43,601 nt of DNA from positions 1 to 43,601 of the forward strand of contig JAPWVK010000167.1 in the NCBI GenBank assembly GCA_029241965.1, written 5' to 3'. Below the pieces are notes generated by a model that saw nothing but the letters and a program-made list of their open reading frames with translations, was not told the origin of the DNA and searched no databases. A program made the translations under genes and the position numbers. This DNA comes from Candidatus Methanophagales archaeon. Lineage in GTDB: Archaea; Halobacteriota; Syntropharchaeia; Alkanophagales; Methanospirareceae. This document shows positions 1 through 7,922 of this stretch, piece after piece; the first letter of the stretch is position 1; each line of letters begins with the position of its first letter.

Positions 1-88
1 CCACGAGAGAACAATGATTGGAATCGGTTTTTAGTACTCTATTGGCGATTATATCGAATAGTCCCGCCCACCCCTACTAACCCTCATT

Positions 89-141
89 TCTTGTGTTAAT
101 CTTGTGAAATCTCGTGGTTTTTTAGTTAGCTATACAAATAC
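89..141 (+). repeat. Dispersed intergenic repeat, copy 1
   Basis: The stretch with TGTGTTAATCTTGTGAAATC followed by TCGTGGTTTTTT recurs with small changes at about 30842-30875 (same strand) and, reverse-complemented, at 24168-24195; a shortened form lies at 41701-41735. The 13-mer GCTATACAAATAC that follows (129-141) also occurs at 8480-8492 and 12270-12282. It sits directly upstream of the HEPN gene, so the GTG at 104 that would extend that gene is repeat sequence, not a likely start. Bases 1-88 show nothing recognisable. Confidence 0.65.
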
Positions 142-178
142 TATTTTTATATTATGTTACAATACAAATCTATTTAGT

Positions 179-1741
179 ATGGGATTAAATGAGGATCTTT
201 TAGAAGAGCTTAAAAAGAGGGAATATACAGAAGAACAAATAGAAAGATATTTTTCTTTGATTAAATATGTATATATTGGTCAAAATATAAGAAATGAGGG
301 TATTTTACAATCTGATGAGAAGCTTAAGGAAAATAAACAAATTGTTGAAACACTATTAAAAGATGGCATAATTGTTGCACAAAAATGGTATAGGTTGGAA
401 TTATTTTTATTGTCAAATCAAGGAATAGAAGTAGGAGAGATCCTAATAGCTGGAGAAATTAATAAGAAAAAAGAAATAATAAAAAGTGAGTTAGAGAAAT
501 ATCCCCAGTTACTTGTTGGATTTATAGTGAATCATCTTGTTTCAGATTCTCTTGCATTTGATCTAGAAGATACACAGGTATTTGATTGGAGAGACTTAAT
601 TTTAAACGATACGCGAGTAAAAAATCGGATATTAAAATTTTTTGATTTATTGAAAGAAAATGGATTAGCTATTATTACAAATGATTATGTTTCTACAAGG
701 GGTGGGGAAAAAAGAGAAAAAAAATATGTTATTTGTTCAGAAGTAAGGAAACTCATCCAAAATTTTTATTCAATAGGAGGATTAAGTTCTAAAGATATTC
801 TGGATTGTAAAGTTGCATATATTATATCAGAAAATCTACAATATATGGAAAAAGGAGATGCTTTTTCTATAAGCTTAGACGAACTAAAAAAGACAGGCGA
901 TTTTAATTCCGCATATAGTCTTCTTAAAGATGACTTAAATAAATACCAAGAAGGGGGTTTTGTAAATGTAACTTATAATATAGAAGGTGATGCGAGAATT
1001 TTTATTGTAAACAAGGATGAATTTGAAGAGGCGATTACCTATAGCAGCAATAATAAAGTTGATAAATTATTAGGAGTAAGTTGGGAAACTTTTGAAGAAG
1101 AACCTGAGGAGGAACTAACTTATGAACAAATTATAGACAAAAATAAAGACATTGTTTTGGAGTTAATTGAAAATAAAAGGAGATTGTATCTGTTAACAGC
1201 CCAACTTTCACATGGGAAAAGTATGTTTAATTCAAATCCCAATACTGAATTATTTGGTTTGAAACTTATTGATCCAATATATGACGAAAATGGATTAAGA
1301 GATTTTATAATTAATTTACATCAATTAGTGATAGAATCTTCAGCAAATCAAATCTTAAAATTTATAAAAAATGAAGACTTTTGGAACAGCAAAAGAGAAG
1401 AAAATAATGAAATATCACCTAAAGAATTCATTGAAATAGTAGAAGAAGCTGATGAAGAAAAAATGCAGTTGTTTGAAGATTCAAGAGAAATATTAAACAA
1501 TCTTCATAATTTAAGAAATCATTATTCTCATTTACAAGATTCAAAAAGATTTTATGAATCAGGTATGATTTTTAAGAAGTTAATTAACATTGAATTTCCA
1601 ACAACTGATGAAGAATTTTTTGACGCTCAAACTGTACTATTGGAAAAAACTAGAGACGCTTTGGATAACTTATATGAAGTATTTATAAATGTAACACGTA
1701 ATAGGAAATTGGAAAAGGGCGATAAAACTATTTATTCTTGA
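179..1741 (+). CDS. Putative HEPN-domain protein, probably defence/toxin-like (520 aa)
   Basis: The family is not recognised as a whole. The C-terminal part (about residues 350-510) is all-helical and carries LRNHYSHLQ, an R-x4-H motif (R446, H451) typical of HEPN domains, many of which are RNases in toxin-antitoxin, abortive-infection or CRISPR contexts. Around residues 130-200 there is a winged-helix-like stretch (a conserved-looking FFDLLKENGLAII). No signal peptide or membrane segment is seen. The start at 179 (MGLNEDLL) is preferred because the frame upstream to GTG 104 runs through a dispersed repeat; no clear ribosome site precedes it. The gene is far more AT-rich than its neighbours and rich in AGA and ATA codons, which suggests recent transfer. 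It ends one base before an IlvD remnant, as if inserted there. HEPN is fairly supported; the biological role is inference. Confidence 0.6.
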   Translation: MGLNEDLLEELKKREYTEEQIERYFSLIKYVYIGQNIRNEGILQSDEKLKENKQIVETLLKDGIIVAQKWYRLELFLLSNQGIEVGEILIAGEINKKKEIIKSELEKYPQLLVGFIVNHLVSDSLAFDLEDTQVFDWRDLILNDTRVKNRILKFFDLLKENGLAIITNDYVSTRGGEKREKKYVICSEVRKLIQNFYSIGGLSSKDILDCKVAYIISENLQYMEKGDAFSISLDELKKTGDFNSAYSLLKDDLNKYQEGGFVNVTYNIEGDARIFIVNKDEFEEAITYSSNNKVDKLLGVSWETFEEEPEEELTYEQIIDKNKDIVLELIENKRRLYLLTAQLSHGKSMFNSNPNTELFGLKLIDPIYDENGLRDFIINLHQLVIESSANQILKFIKNEDFWNSKREENNEISPKEFIEIVEEADEEKMQLFEDSREILNNLHNLRNHYSHLQDSKRFYESGMIFKKLINIEFPTTDEEFFDAQTVLLEKTRDALDNLYEVFINVTRNRKLEKGDKTIYS

Positions 1742-1747
1742 TTGTCA

Positions 1748-1993
1748 ATGAGCGAAATTGAATTTAACTATGGTATATCCGACATCAAGCGGTATATCCC
1801 TCCACATATAATAGAGATAGATATTCCAAACAGGAAGCTGAATGTTAGATTGAGCGATGCTGAGATTGAAGAGCGGTTAAAGAAAGCTGAAGTACCTGAA
1901 CGAAAACTGACGCCGTTATTGGACTCGTACAGAAAGAAATTTACTGGCGTTAATTGTTATGGTGAACTCAGAACATCATTCTTGCCAGGCTGA
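1748..1993 (+). pseudogene. C-terminal stub of an IlvD/Edd-family dehydratase
   Basis: About 80 codons read IIEIDIPNRKLNVRLSD then AEIEERLKKAEVPERKL, which matches the small C-terminal beta-domain of dihydroxy-acid dehydratase and relatives (typical pattern: gDiIeIDipnrkLnv.lsdeEieeRl). The catalytic and iron-sulfur parts of the roughly 550-residue enzyme are absent. The frame opens at TTG 1742 or ATG 1748, immediately after the stop of the HEPN gene, and ends by overlapping the convergent geranylgeranyl reductase gene by 26 bp. It is probably a truncated relic whose 5' part was lost when the AT-rich gene arrived. An expressed small protein cannot be excluded. Confidence 0.5.
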
Positions 1994-3152
1994 AGAGCAT
2001 CTTCGGATTCTTCTTTATCATCGCTTTCAACAGTGCACGTTCCGTGAACTCTTTTATCTTTATATCACCCGATAAGGGATGAAAGAACTCGTTGAAGTCA
2101 TGGCTGTCCAAGCTCAGTAACAACTGCTTTGCTTTCATGCCCGCATACAGGACTTTGCCCAACTCTTTCTTCCAGCGCTTCTCGTATTCCATCAGCCGCC
2201 TCTCCGAGAAGTTCTGTTCCTGCACCGCCTTTGCTATCACCTCACCTGCTATTTTTCCGCCTTTCATTGCCTCTAAAATGCCACCACCGGTAATAGGATT
2301 GACATGCCGTGCTGCATCACCCACTAAAAGCAGCCCGTTTGCTACGGTTTTGTACACAGGACCGCTCAAAGGCACTGCACCATATATCTCTGTTATTACC
2401 TGCCCATCCGGAAACTTATCCCGCACGAATGCGTTCAAATAATCAAGTGCACGATGGTTCTCATCAGAGACATCACCTCCTATTCCGACACCCACATTTA
2501 CGCTATCTTCTCCTTTTGGAAATATCCAGGCATAACCCCTGGGTGCAATGTCCTCGCCGAAGAAAAGTTCGCCGTAATCTCTGTTTGGTTTGACATTGCA
2601 CATCAGGTACTGTGCGCAGGTAGAAACGTCAGCTAAGCCCAGTTTCGTATCTATACCGCCCCATCTGCCAACCCGCGATTCCACACCGTCCGCACCCACA
2701 ACGACATCCGCAAAGATGCGTATATCTTCGCCTGCTGCGCTTGCATAGACGCCCTTTACCTTTTCTTGCTCTTTTATGAGCCCATAAGCATATGTTTTAA
2801 CTCGTACTTCGGCACCCGCACGTATTGCGTCCTGAGCAAGGAACTTATCAAATAGTCTTCGATCCAGCACATACATTGCCTCGTTCATACCGTCAACAGT
2901 CACAACCACCTTCGTGCCGTCAGGACCATAGGTGATGGTTCCTTTCAGTACCGCAGATACCCATTTAGAATCAACCTCCACGAACTTATCTATCTCTATA
3001 CTTACGCCCTCACCGCATTTCACGGGCACACCTATATCCTGGTTCCTCTCGATAAGTAAAACGTCCCGACCTTTTTCGGCTGCGGTTCGCGCTGTTATAC
3101 TGCCCGCAGGACCCGCTCCTACCACAACGACTTCGTGTTCCTCGTCTCTCAT
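1968..3152 (-). CDS. Geranylgeranyl reductase family protein (archaeal ether-lipid saturation)
   Basis: This 394-residue FAD flavoprotein starts with VVVVGAGPAGSITART, the dinucleotide-binding GxGPAG motif, and has the second FAD signature LLVGDAARHVNPITGGGI near residue 275. The conserved KCGEG segment after the first FAD strand fits digeranylgeranylglycerophospholipid reductases, which saturate the isoprenoid chains of archaeal membrane lipids. Length is normal for the family. The ATG at 3152 follows AAAGAG on the minus strand, and a TATA-like sequence lies at 3193-3206. It is divergent from the secreted-protein cluster and converges on the IlvD stub, with overlapping 3' ends. Other members of the family act on chlorophyll or menaquinone precursors, so the exact substrate is inferred from the organism. 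Confidence 0.88.
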   Translation of the reverse strand: MRDEEHEVVVVGAGPAGSITARTAAEKGRDVLLIERNQDIGVPVKCGEGVSIEIDKFVEVDSKWVSAVLKGTITYGPDGTKVVVTVDGMNEAMYVLDRRLFDKFLAQDAIRAGAEVRVKTYAYGLIKEQEKVKGVYASAAGEDIRIFADVVVGADGVESRVGRWGGIDTKLGLADVSTCAQYLMCNVKPNRDYGELFFGEDIAPRGYAWIFPKGEDSVNVGVGIGGDVSDENHRALDYLNAFVRDKFPDGQVITEIYGAVPLSGPVYKTVANGLLLVGDAARHVNPITGGGILEAMKGGKIAGEVIAKAVQEQNFSERRLMEYEKRWKKELGKVLYAGMKAKQLLLSLDSHDFNEFFHPLSGDIKIKEFTERALLKAMIKKNPKMLFSLARMMF

Positions 3153-3192
3153 CTCTTTGCTAACCCCTTCACGGTCATAGCCTCTTTAGTTC

Positions 3193-3300
3193 CACTATAT
3201 AGATAGCTAAAGGTGTGGTTATTTATAATCGTATTTGGTTAGTTCGGCTTTGGCACTCTAAGTTACCCGATTGGGTAACAACACTTAGCTTTAAAATAAA
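3193..3300. promoter_or_regulatory. Divergent promoter region with a perfect palindrome
   Basis: Between the divergent reductase and propeller genes lies GTTACCC-GATT-GGGTAAC (3262-3279), a perfect 7-bp inverted repeat that could be an operator or an RNA hairpin. CTTTAAAATAAA at 3289-3300 is TATA-like for the + strand gene. GTTATTTATAATCG (3217-3230) and CTATATAGATAG (about 3195-3206) are TATA-like for either strand. There is no experimental support. Confidence 0.45.
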
Positions 3301-3316
3301 AAACGAAAGTCAGTTT

Positions 3317-3349
3317 ATGCCACGTTCACAAGAAAGTGAATGGAGGTAA
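3317..3349 (+). other. Possible 10-codon leader ORF (MPRSQESEWR)
   Basis: An ATG at 3317 opens a 10-codon frame whose TAA stop (3347-3349) overlaps the GGAGGT (3342-3347) serving the following gene. The layout resembles the leader ORFs before the next secreted-protein genes, but this one has no clear ribosome site of its own and no sequence similarity to them. It may be chance. Confidence 0.25.
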
Positions 3350-3366
3350 AAAAAAGAATACGAAAG

Positions 3367-5259
3367 ATGAAAAAAAGAGAAGGAGTCGCGCTTTTGGTGA
3401 GTGCGATAATAGTGATTGCAGCGATGGCTTCGGTAGCGGTAGCAACCGACTGGCCTCAGTTTCAGAAGGATGAGATAGCAACTGGTTGGACAACTGATTG
3501 CGCACCTGTAAATGGCCCACCGACACTTGCCTGGTGGAAACACACGAGCGGCACAGGAATGGGTGGCATTGACGTCACACCGATCGTAGGGGACGGTGAT
3601 GTGTATGTGCTTGATTACCGGGGCTATCTCTGGTCGTTCGATGCGATTACAGGGGCAGAGAACTGGCATACAAATTGTGCTGCAGGAACTGCTGGAATCT
3701 TCGAGGTCTCAACACCCGCATACCACGACGGCATTATATATGTTGCTGTTAGCGGTGGTGATGAACAGCAAGGAGCAGGAAGAATTAATGCAGTATATGC
3801 ATCCAATGGAGTTATACGAGAATATCGTGATTATGGGTTGGACACCTACCAGATAAATACACCGGTGAGATACGCTGACGGCAAGGTCTATTTCGGTAAC
3901 TGGAAAGGTGGCGCACACCACACAGACGACTACGGTACATACTACTGCGTTAATGCCGCGGATGTGAGTGATTTGATATGGAGCAGAACTGCGCCTTATA
4001 AGACGGGTTATTATTGGGCAGGTGCAGCGATTGTTGGCGACTACGTCATCTACGGTGACGACAGAGCGAATGTAACGTGCTTGAACAAGGACACGGGCGC
4101 GTTTGTGGACTACATAAACGTATCTGAGGCATGCGGTGTCACACCGGTTGAGGAGATCAGGTCGTCAATCGTATGGAACGAGGATACCGGGCGAATCTAC
4201 TTCACAGGCAAGAAATCTTCGCCGCTTTCGGGACATGCTTATGCTGTCAGTTTCAGCGCTGCAACCGGTGATCTGGGTGGTAGCTGTGACTGGGTCAGGG
4301 ACATCAGTTACAGCACGTCCACGCCTGTGGTCTATAACGGCAGGGTCTATGTCTTAATGGGTGGCATGTATGGTGGAGATGGTAAGGTTCTCAAGTGTCT
4401 GAACGCGGCGAATGGGTACCTGTTGTACACGTACGACATACCAAACGGTGCTTCACAGGCATCTCCTGCTGTATCGGTCTGGAACGGACACATGTATATC
4501 TATTTCACGACAAACATGAACAACGGGTCTGCCTACTGCGTTGAGGATACTGGCACTGAGTTTGTGCAGTGCTGGGAGTGGAATCCACCTGCGCCTGACA
4601 ACCAGTACATCCTGCAGGGGATGGCGATCTCTGACGGGTTTGTGTATTTCGGAACGGATTATGGCAGAGTATATGCGTTGAAGGAAGGACAGGAACAGTT
4701 TGAGATACCGATATACACGAACAACAACGACCCAAAGAACCTGTTTTCGATACCACTTAGCTCAAGTAATACAACGCTTGCAGAGGTTATCGGTGACGAT
4801 GCGGTAGATGGTGACACGGTATACCGATATGTGAACGGCGTTGGATACAAGTCTGCCTCATACTATGGTGGTACCTGGTGGGGTGCGAGCGATGTTGAGC
4901 CGATCGAACCTGAAGTAGGGTACGAGTATCGCAGAAGTGGTGATGCATTTAACATCACCAATGTTGGGCAGCTTTTGTCAAATGTGAATACAACGATATA
5001 TGGGGAAGCATCCACGGGTGATCCTAAGAACCTCATCGGATACGCATCGCTTGAAGAGACGAGTCTTTCTTCAGCGTTCAATGGACATCCAGTTGATGGC
5101 GATACTGTATACAGATATGTGAACGGCGTTGGATACAAGTCTGCCTCATACTATGGTGGTACTTGGTGGGGTGCGAGCGATGTTGAGCCGATCGAACTAG
5201 GTGTGGGCTATGAATACAGACGAGTTGGTGCAACATTCTACTGGACATACAATCCATAG
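3367..5259 (+). CDS. Secreted PQQ-type beta-propeller protein with duplicated C-terminal module
   Basis: A signal peptide (KKREG, then a hydrophobic core ending ASVAVA before TDWPQF) is followed by a propeller of PQQ-like repeats at about residues 28-440. Examples are VYVLDYRGYLWSFDAITGAE and VYFGTDYGRVYALKEG. Such repeats usually form scaffolds or binding surfaces rather than proving a quinone cofactor. Residues about 445-630 hold two copies of a small module beginning DPKNL and containing GDTVYRYVNGVGYKSASYYG, which resembles the NLVSLPL module of the gene at 7536. An in-frame ATG at 3340 would place the GGAGGT ribosome site (3342-3347) inside the gene, so 3367 is preferred, although the 19-nt spacing is long. 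No membrane anchor or sorting tail is present. It is the first gene of the secreted-protein cluster. Confidence 0.8.
   Translation: MKKREGVALLVSAIIVIAAMASVAVATDWPQFQKDEIATGWTTDCAPVNGPPTLAWWKHTSGTGMGGIDVTPIVGDGDVYVLDYRGYLWSFDAITGAENWHTNCAAGTAGIFEVSTPAYHDGIIYVAVSGGDEQQGAGRINAVYASNGVIREYRDYGLDTYQINTPVRYADGKVYFGNWKGGAHHTDDYGTYYCVNAADVSDLIWSRTAPYKTGYYWAGAAIVGDYVIYGDDRANVTCLNKDTGAFVDYINVSEACGVTPVEEIRSSIVWNEDTGRIYFTGKKSSPLSGHAYAVSFSAATGDLGGSCDWVRDISYSTSTPVVYNGRVYVLMGGMYGGDGKVLKCLNAANGYLLYTYDIPNGASQASPAVSVWNGHMYIYFTTNMNNGSAYCVEDTGTEFVQCWEWNPPAPDNQYILQGMAISDGFVYFGTDYGRVYALKEGQEQFEIPIYTNNNDPKNLFSIPLSSSNTTLAEVIGDDAVDGDTVYRYVNGVGYKSASYYGGTWWGASDVEPIEPEVGYEYRRSGDAFNITNVGQLLSNVNTTIYGEASTGDPKNLIGYASLEETSLSSAFNGHPVDGDTVYRYVNGVGYKSASYYGGTWWGASDVEPIELGVGYEYRRVGATFYWTYNP
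4807..5197 (+). repeat. Internal direct repeat, 288-bp period
   Basis: Bases 4807-4909 and 5095-5197 are nearly identical (about five differences in 103 by eye). They encode the two copies of the GDTVYRYVNGVGYKSASYYG module. The DNA-level identity points to a recent duplication or gene conversion within the gene. Confidence 0.9.
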
Positions 5260-5272
5260 CGGAGCTTTGCGC

Positions 5273-5386
5273 ATGTATAGCTTGAAGAAAGAGATAGCCC
5301 CTTCGGGGGCTTATTTTTTAAAAATAAGAGGTAAGAAAATGAAAGGAAGAATTTGGAGCCGAATAACAGGAGGTAAAACAAAATGA
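5273..5386 (+). CDS. Leader ORF family A, copy 1 (37 codons, or 15 from an internal start)
   Basis: A small frame starts MYSLKKEIAPSG at 5273 and ends GGKTK with its TGA (5384-5386) overlapping the ATG (5383-5385) of the next gene. An internal ATG at 5339 has its own AAGAGGT ribosome site (5326-5332, 6-nt spacing) and would give a 15-codon peptide starting MKGRIW. The same arrangement, same frame and same stop/start overlap recur at 7423-7539. The distal GGAGGT (5368-5373) serves both as Gly-Gly codons of the leader and as ribosome site of the downstream gene. A GC-rich hairpin lies within the leader. Translational coupling is likely if the leader is translated; the peptide itself may have no function. 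Confidence 0.55.
   Translation: MYSLKKEIAPSGAYFLKIRGKKMKGRIWSRITGGKTK
5296..5319 (+). terminator. GC hairpin with T tract inside leader A, copy 1
   Basis: AGCCCC-TTC-GGGGGCT is followed by TATTTTTT, which looks like an intrinsic terminator of the upstream propeller gene. Because it lies inside a conserved leader it could also act as an attenuator. Confidence 0.55.
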
Positions 5387-5766
5387 GAAAGGATATAGGA
5401 ATAGCAGGGCTCATCGTGGTTGCGATGGTGTTTGTGATGGTGCCAACTGCATCTGCAGGAGAAGCTTTTACATGGGTTGGCAATGCGACATACTCAACTA
5501 ACGGCACATGGGTTCCGGATGGGTGGACGATAAAGATGGAGAATTTAAATGAAACTTATCCAACAGAACCATGGAGCCAGGTTACAGGACAATATGTGAT
5601 GTGGACTGCGCATTGTGATGGTGAAACAGGGCTAGGTGATGATACATGGATTTATGTGAATGTGACAAGCCCGGATGGAATATGGTTTGGTGAGTTTAGT
5701 GGTCGTCTTGGTGATATGGACACATGGTATGGTAAGTATATACATGATGTCGTTCTTTACGAACAG
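5383..5766 (+). repeat. Duplicated 5' gene segment, copy 1 (signal peptide plus module A)
   Basis: About 385 bp here match 7536-7922 with very high identity, for example an unbroken run through the codons for KMENLNETYPTEPWSQVTG. After GAACAGG the two genes diverge completely. Similarity also continues upstream through the leader ORF, so the duplicated unit is leader plus signal peptide plus module A. Confidence 0.9.
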
Positions 5767-7419
5767 GCACCACCGACCTACACCATCAGCGGCTACACCA
5801 ACCCGACAGCCGACACGGCCAACATCACGAACCTGAACAAGCCAGACGTCGTTGACAACAGACCAGCAGACTACATAGATCCAGTGACCGGTTTCTACAA
5901 CCTCACGCTGAACGTGCCGGACGAGGTGGATACCGGCGACGTGCTCAGGATAATCGCATGCGACGTACCCGACAATTACACAAGCAACTGCAATGTCACC
6001 GACCACACAGTTGATGACATTGGAGGAGAAGAGAATGTCAACCTGACGCTGAACCACTACTGCCAGAACTACTACCCAAGCTTCCCATTCCACACATGGG
6101 AAGAATCAGACTGGAACGGACCCGCAGCGATGGAGATGCTGATAGACAATTACAGAGACACGTCAGACGTACCGAACCAGACCGTGCTGAACGCAACAGG
6201 ACTCGGCTACAACCAGGCTTGCAATGCCGACATTCTGTTTGTTGATCCGCTGGGCATGAGGAGCACATTGAACCAGTACCTTCACGCCTACGAGGGACTA
6301 CCATACGTGGCGAACTACGGAATCGGCAGCTATGGCACGATCGAGGATGTGCTACACTACATATGCAAATGGCAGTATTTAGGTCCCGGCGCAGCACCGG
6401 CATACGGAAACTACTCTAACTGGATGGTAATCCGTGGAATACACACGAATAAGACTCCGAGCTTCACACAAGGCAGTTACGAAATCTACGGGTTCTGGAT
6501 AAACGACCCGTACAATGCCAGTTTAGAAGGACCGGGCGGTATTGGCGAGAACACTTACAAGTCCGTGGATCAGTGGAGCAGCATATACCACAAGAAACTG
6601 AACGAATCCGGCATCAACACTACAGACAGCTACTATAACAAGTATGTGGCAGTATGCGAGCCGCCGGAAGACGATGACGTTGTGGTAACTTTAGCACATG
6701 CGAAGCCGAGGTTTGACAAGGCGATAACAGCGAAGCTGACAGCAGAGCCGATGATGCTATACGGTGCCGAGCAACTGGCGCTTGAGAAAGTGGTCAGGGA
6801 CGACGAAAAGCGTAAGATAGTGAAAGCGGCAATAGACGGAGTAACCGAGGAACTCGTGCCGTACGACACGGAATTTGCAGACACATTTGCAAAGACCAAT
6901 CCTGGTAAGCCGATGCTCGTGACAAGTGATCTCGGAGACTACTACAGCGTGCCGTTTAATGTGCCAGTGAAGGAGAGACCTCCGGTCAAGATAATGCCGG
7001 TTGCCATCGAACGACCAAAAATACCTGGCTTTAAGAAGTTCGAGCGTGTGAAAGGCTTGCCTGCGAACATTGTAATCGAACCGATAGTAATCGAGCCAAT
7101 AAAAGTGGAGAGGACGCTGGTCGTGGTGCTTGTGGACGCCGAAGACGGCAGCTTCAAGGAGGCTTCGTGGGTTGCAGACCCTGTGACGTATCTACTGGTA
7201 TCAAAGATAGAAGCGATGAAGCTTGCACTCGGTGAGGTACTCGATGAGCTGAATATAGTAGCTAAGAAGGATGCTCGGGATCTTGGGGTTATCCAGCAGC
7301 GACCGACTATCGAGCTTGTGTACCGCGATGCGAGTCCGTACTATCCGGACTGGAAGATAACAATCGGTGATGATGTCTATTACGTGAATCAGGACGGTAC
7401 AGTAGAGACTGGAGCATAA
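5383..7419 (+). CDS. Secreted protein with a C39-like pseudo-peptidase domain
   Basis: The 678-residue protein has a signal peptide (ending VPTASA), module A at about residues 27-128 (shared almost identically with the gene at 7536), and module B at about 133-227 (YTISGYTNP, ending VNLTLNHY). A region at about 228-425 resembles C39-like cysteine peptidases: DWNGPAAMEMLIDNY corresponds to the usual DxCGPAA box, NWMVIRGIH to the HWvvv strand, and FWINDPY to the ND(P) strand. Both catalytic positions appear to be Asn (C to N before GPAA, H to N before WMVI), so it is probably an inactive binding fold. Residues 430-678 are unrecognised and end DWKITIGDDVYYVNQDG. The start is fixed by AGGAGGT at 5367-5373 and the ATGA overlap with the leader ORF. 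There is no transmembrane anchor. Confidence 0.7.
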   Translation: MRKDIGIAGLIVVAMVFVMVPTASAGEAFTWVGNATYSTNGTWVPDGWTIKMENLNETYPTEPWSQVTGQYVMWTAHCDGETGLGDDTWIYVNVTSPDGIWFGEFSGRLGDMDTWYGKYIHDVVLYEQAPPTYTISGYTNPTADTANITNLNKPDVVDNRPADYIDPVTGFYNLTLNVPDEVDTGDVLRIIACDVPDNYTSNCNVTDHTVDDIGGEENVNLTLNHYCQNYYPSFPFHTWEESDWNGPAAMEMLIDNYRDTSDVPNQTVLNATGLGYNQACNADILFVDPLGMRSTLNQYLHAYEGLPYVANYGIGSYGTIEDVLHYICKWQYLGPGAAPAYGNYSNWMVIRGIHTNKTPSFTQGSYEIYGFWINDPYNASLEGPGGIGENTYKSVDQWSSIYHKKLNESGINTTDSYYNKYVAVCEPPEDDDVVVTLAHAKPRFDKAITAKLTAEPMMLYGAEQLALEKVVRDDEKRKIVKAAIDGVTEELVPYDTEFADTFAKTNPGKPMLVTSDLGDYYSVPFNVPVKERPPVKIMPVAIERPKIPGFKKFERVKGLPANIVIEPIVIEPIKVERTLVVVLVDAEDGSFKEASWVADPVTYLLVSKIEAMKLALGEVLDELNIVAKKDARDLGVIQQRPTIELVYRDASPYYPDWKITIGDDVYYVNQDGTVETGA

Positions 7420-7422
7420 CGC

Positions 7423-7539
7423 ATGTATAGCTTGAAGAGTGAAAGAAGCCCCCCCTTCGGGGGCTTAATTTTTAAAATAGGAGGTAAGCACATGAAGGAA
7501 AAAATATGGAATCAGACAATAGGAGGTGAAACGAAATGA
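7423..7539 (+). CDS. Leader ORF family A, copy 2 (38 codons, or 15 from an internal start)
   Basis: It begins MYSLKSERSPPFGG at 7423 and ends IGGETK, with the TGA (7537-7539) overlapping the ATG (7536) of the next gene. The internal ATG at 7492 follows AGGAGGT (7479-7485, 6-nt spacing) and gives 15 codons starting MKEKIW, aligned without gaps to copy 1 (conserved M, K, I, W, GG, TK, stop). Of the codon differences in the 15-codon part at least three are synonymous, and the frame is kept. Either a peptide or an RNA element with coupled ribosome sites is conserved. Confidence 0.55.
   Translation: MYSLKSERSPPFGGLIFKIGGKHMKEKIWNQTIGGETK
7446..7473 (+). terminator. GC hairpin with T tract inside leader A, copy 2
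   Basis: AAGCCCCC and GGGGGCTT pair around a short loop and are followed by AATTTTT. The hairpin occupies the same position as the one at 5296-5319 and is a terminator or attenuator candidate. Confidence 0.55.
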
Positions 7540-7922
7540 GAAGAGATATGGGAATAGCTGGACTGCTCATCGTGGTTGCGATGATGCTTGCAATGGTGCC
7601 AACAGTATCAGCAGGAGAAGCCTTTACATGGATGGGTAATGCGACATATTCGACGAACGACACATGGGTTCCAGATGGGTGGACGATAAAGATGGAGAAT
7701 TTAAATGAAACTTATCCAACAGAACCATGGAGCCAGGTTACAGGACAATATGTGATGTGGACTGCGCACTGTGATGGTGAAACTGGACTGGGTGATGATA
7801 CGTGGATCTATGTAAACGTGACAAGCCCGGATGGAAGATGGTTTGGTGAATTTAGTGGTCGCCTTGGTGATATGGACACATGGTATGGTAAGTATATACA
7901 CGATGTTGTTCTTTACGAACAG
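7536..7922 (+). repeat. Duplicated 5' gene segment, copy 2
   Basis: Counterpart of 5383-5766. Identity is high up to GAACAGG and then stops abruptly at the module boundary. Confidence 0.9.

Noticed and set aside
104-178. N-terminal extension of the HEPN gene from GTG 104
   Set aside because: It lies within a dispersed repeat found elsewhere between genes, and no ribosome site precedes it.
3367-4690. PQQ-dependent dehydrogenase (enzyme) reading of the propeller protein
   Set aside because: Only the repeat motifs are present; the conserved active-site residues and extra segments of quinoprotein dehydrogenases were not seen.
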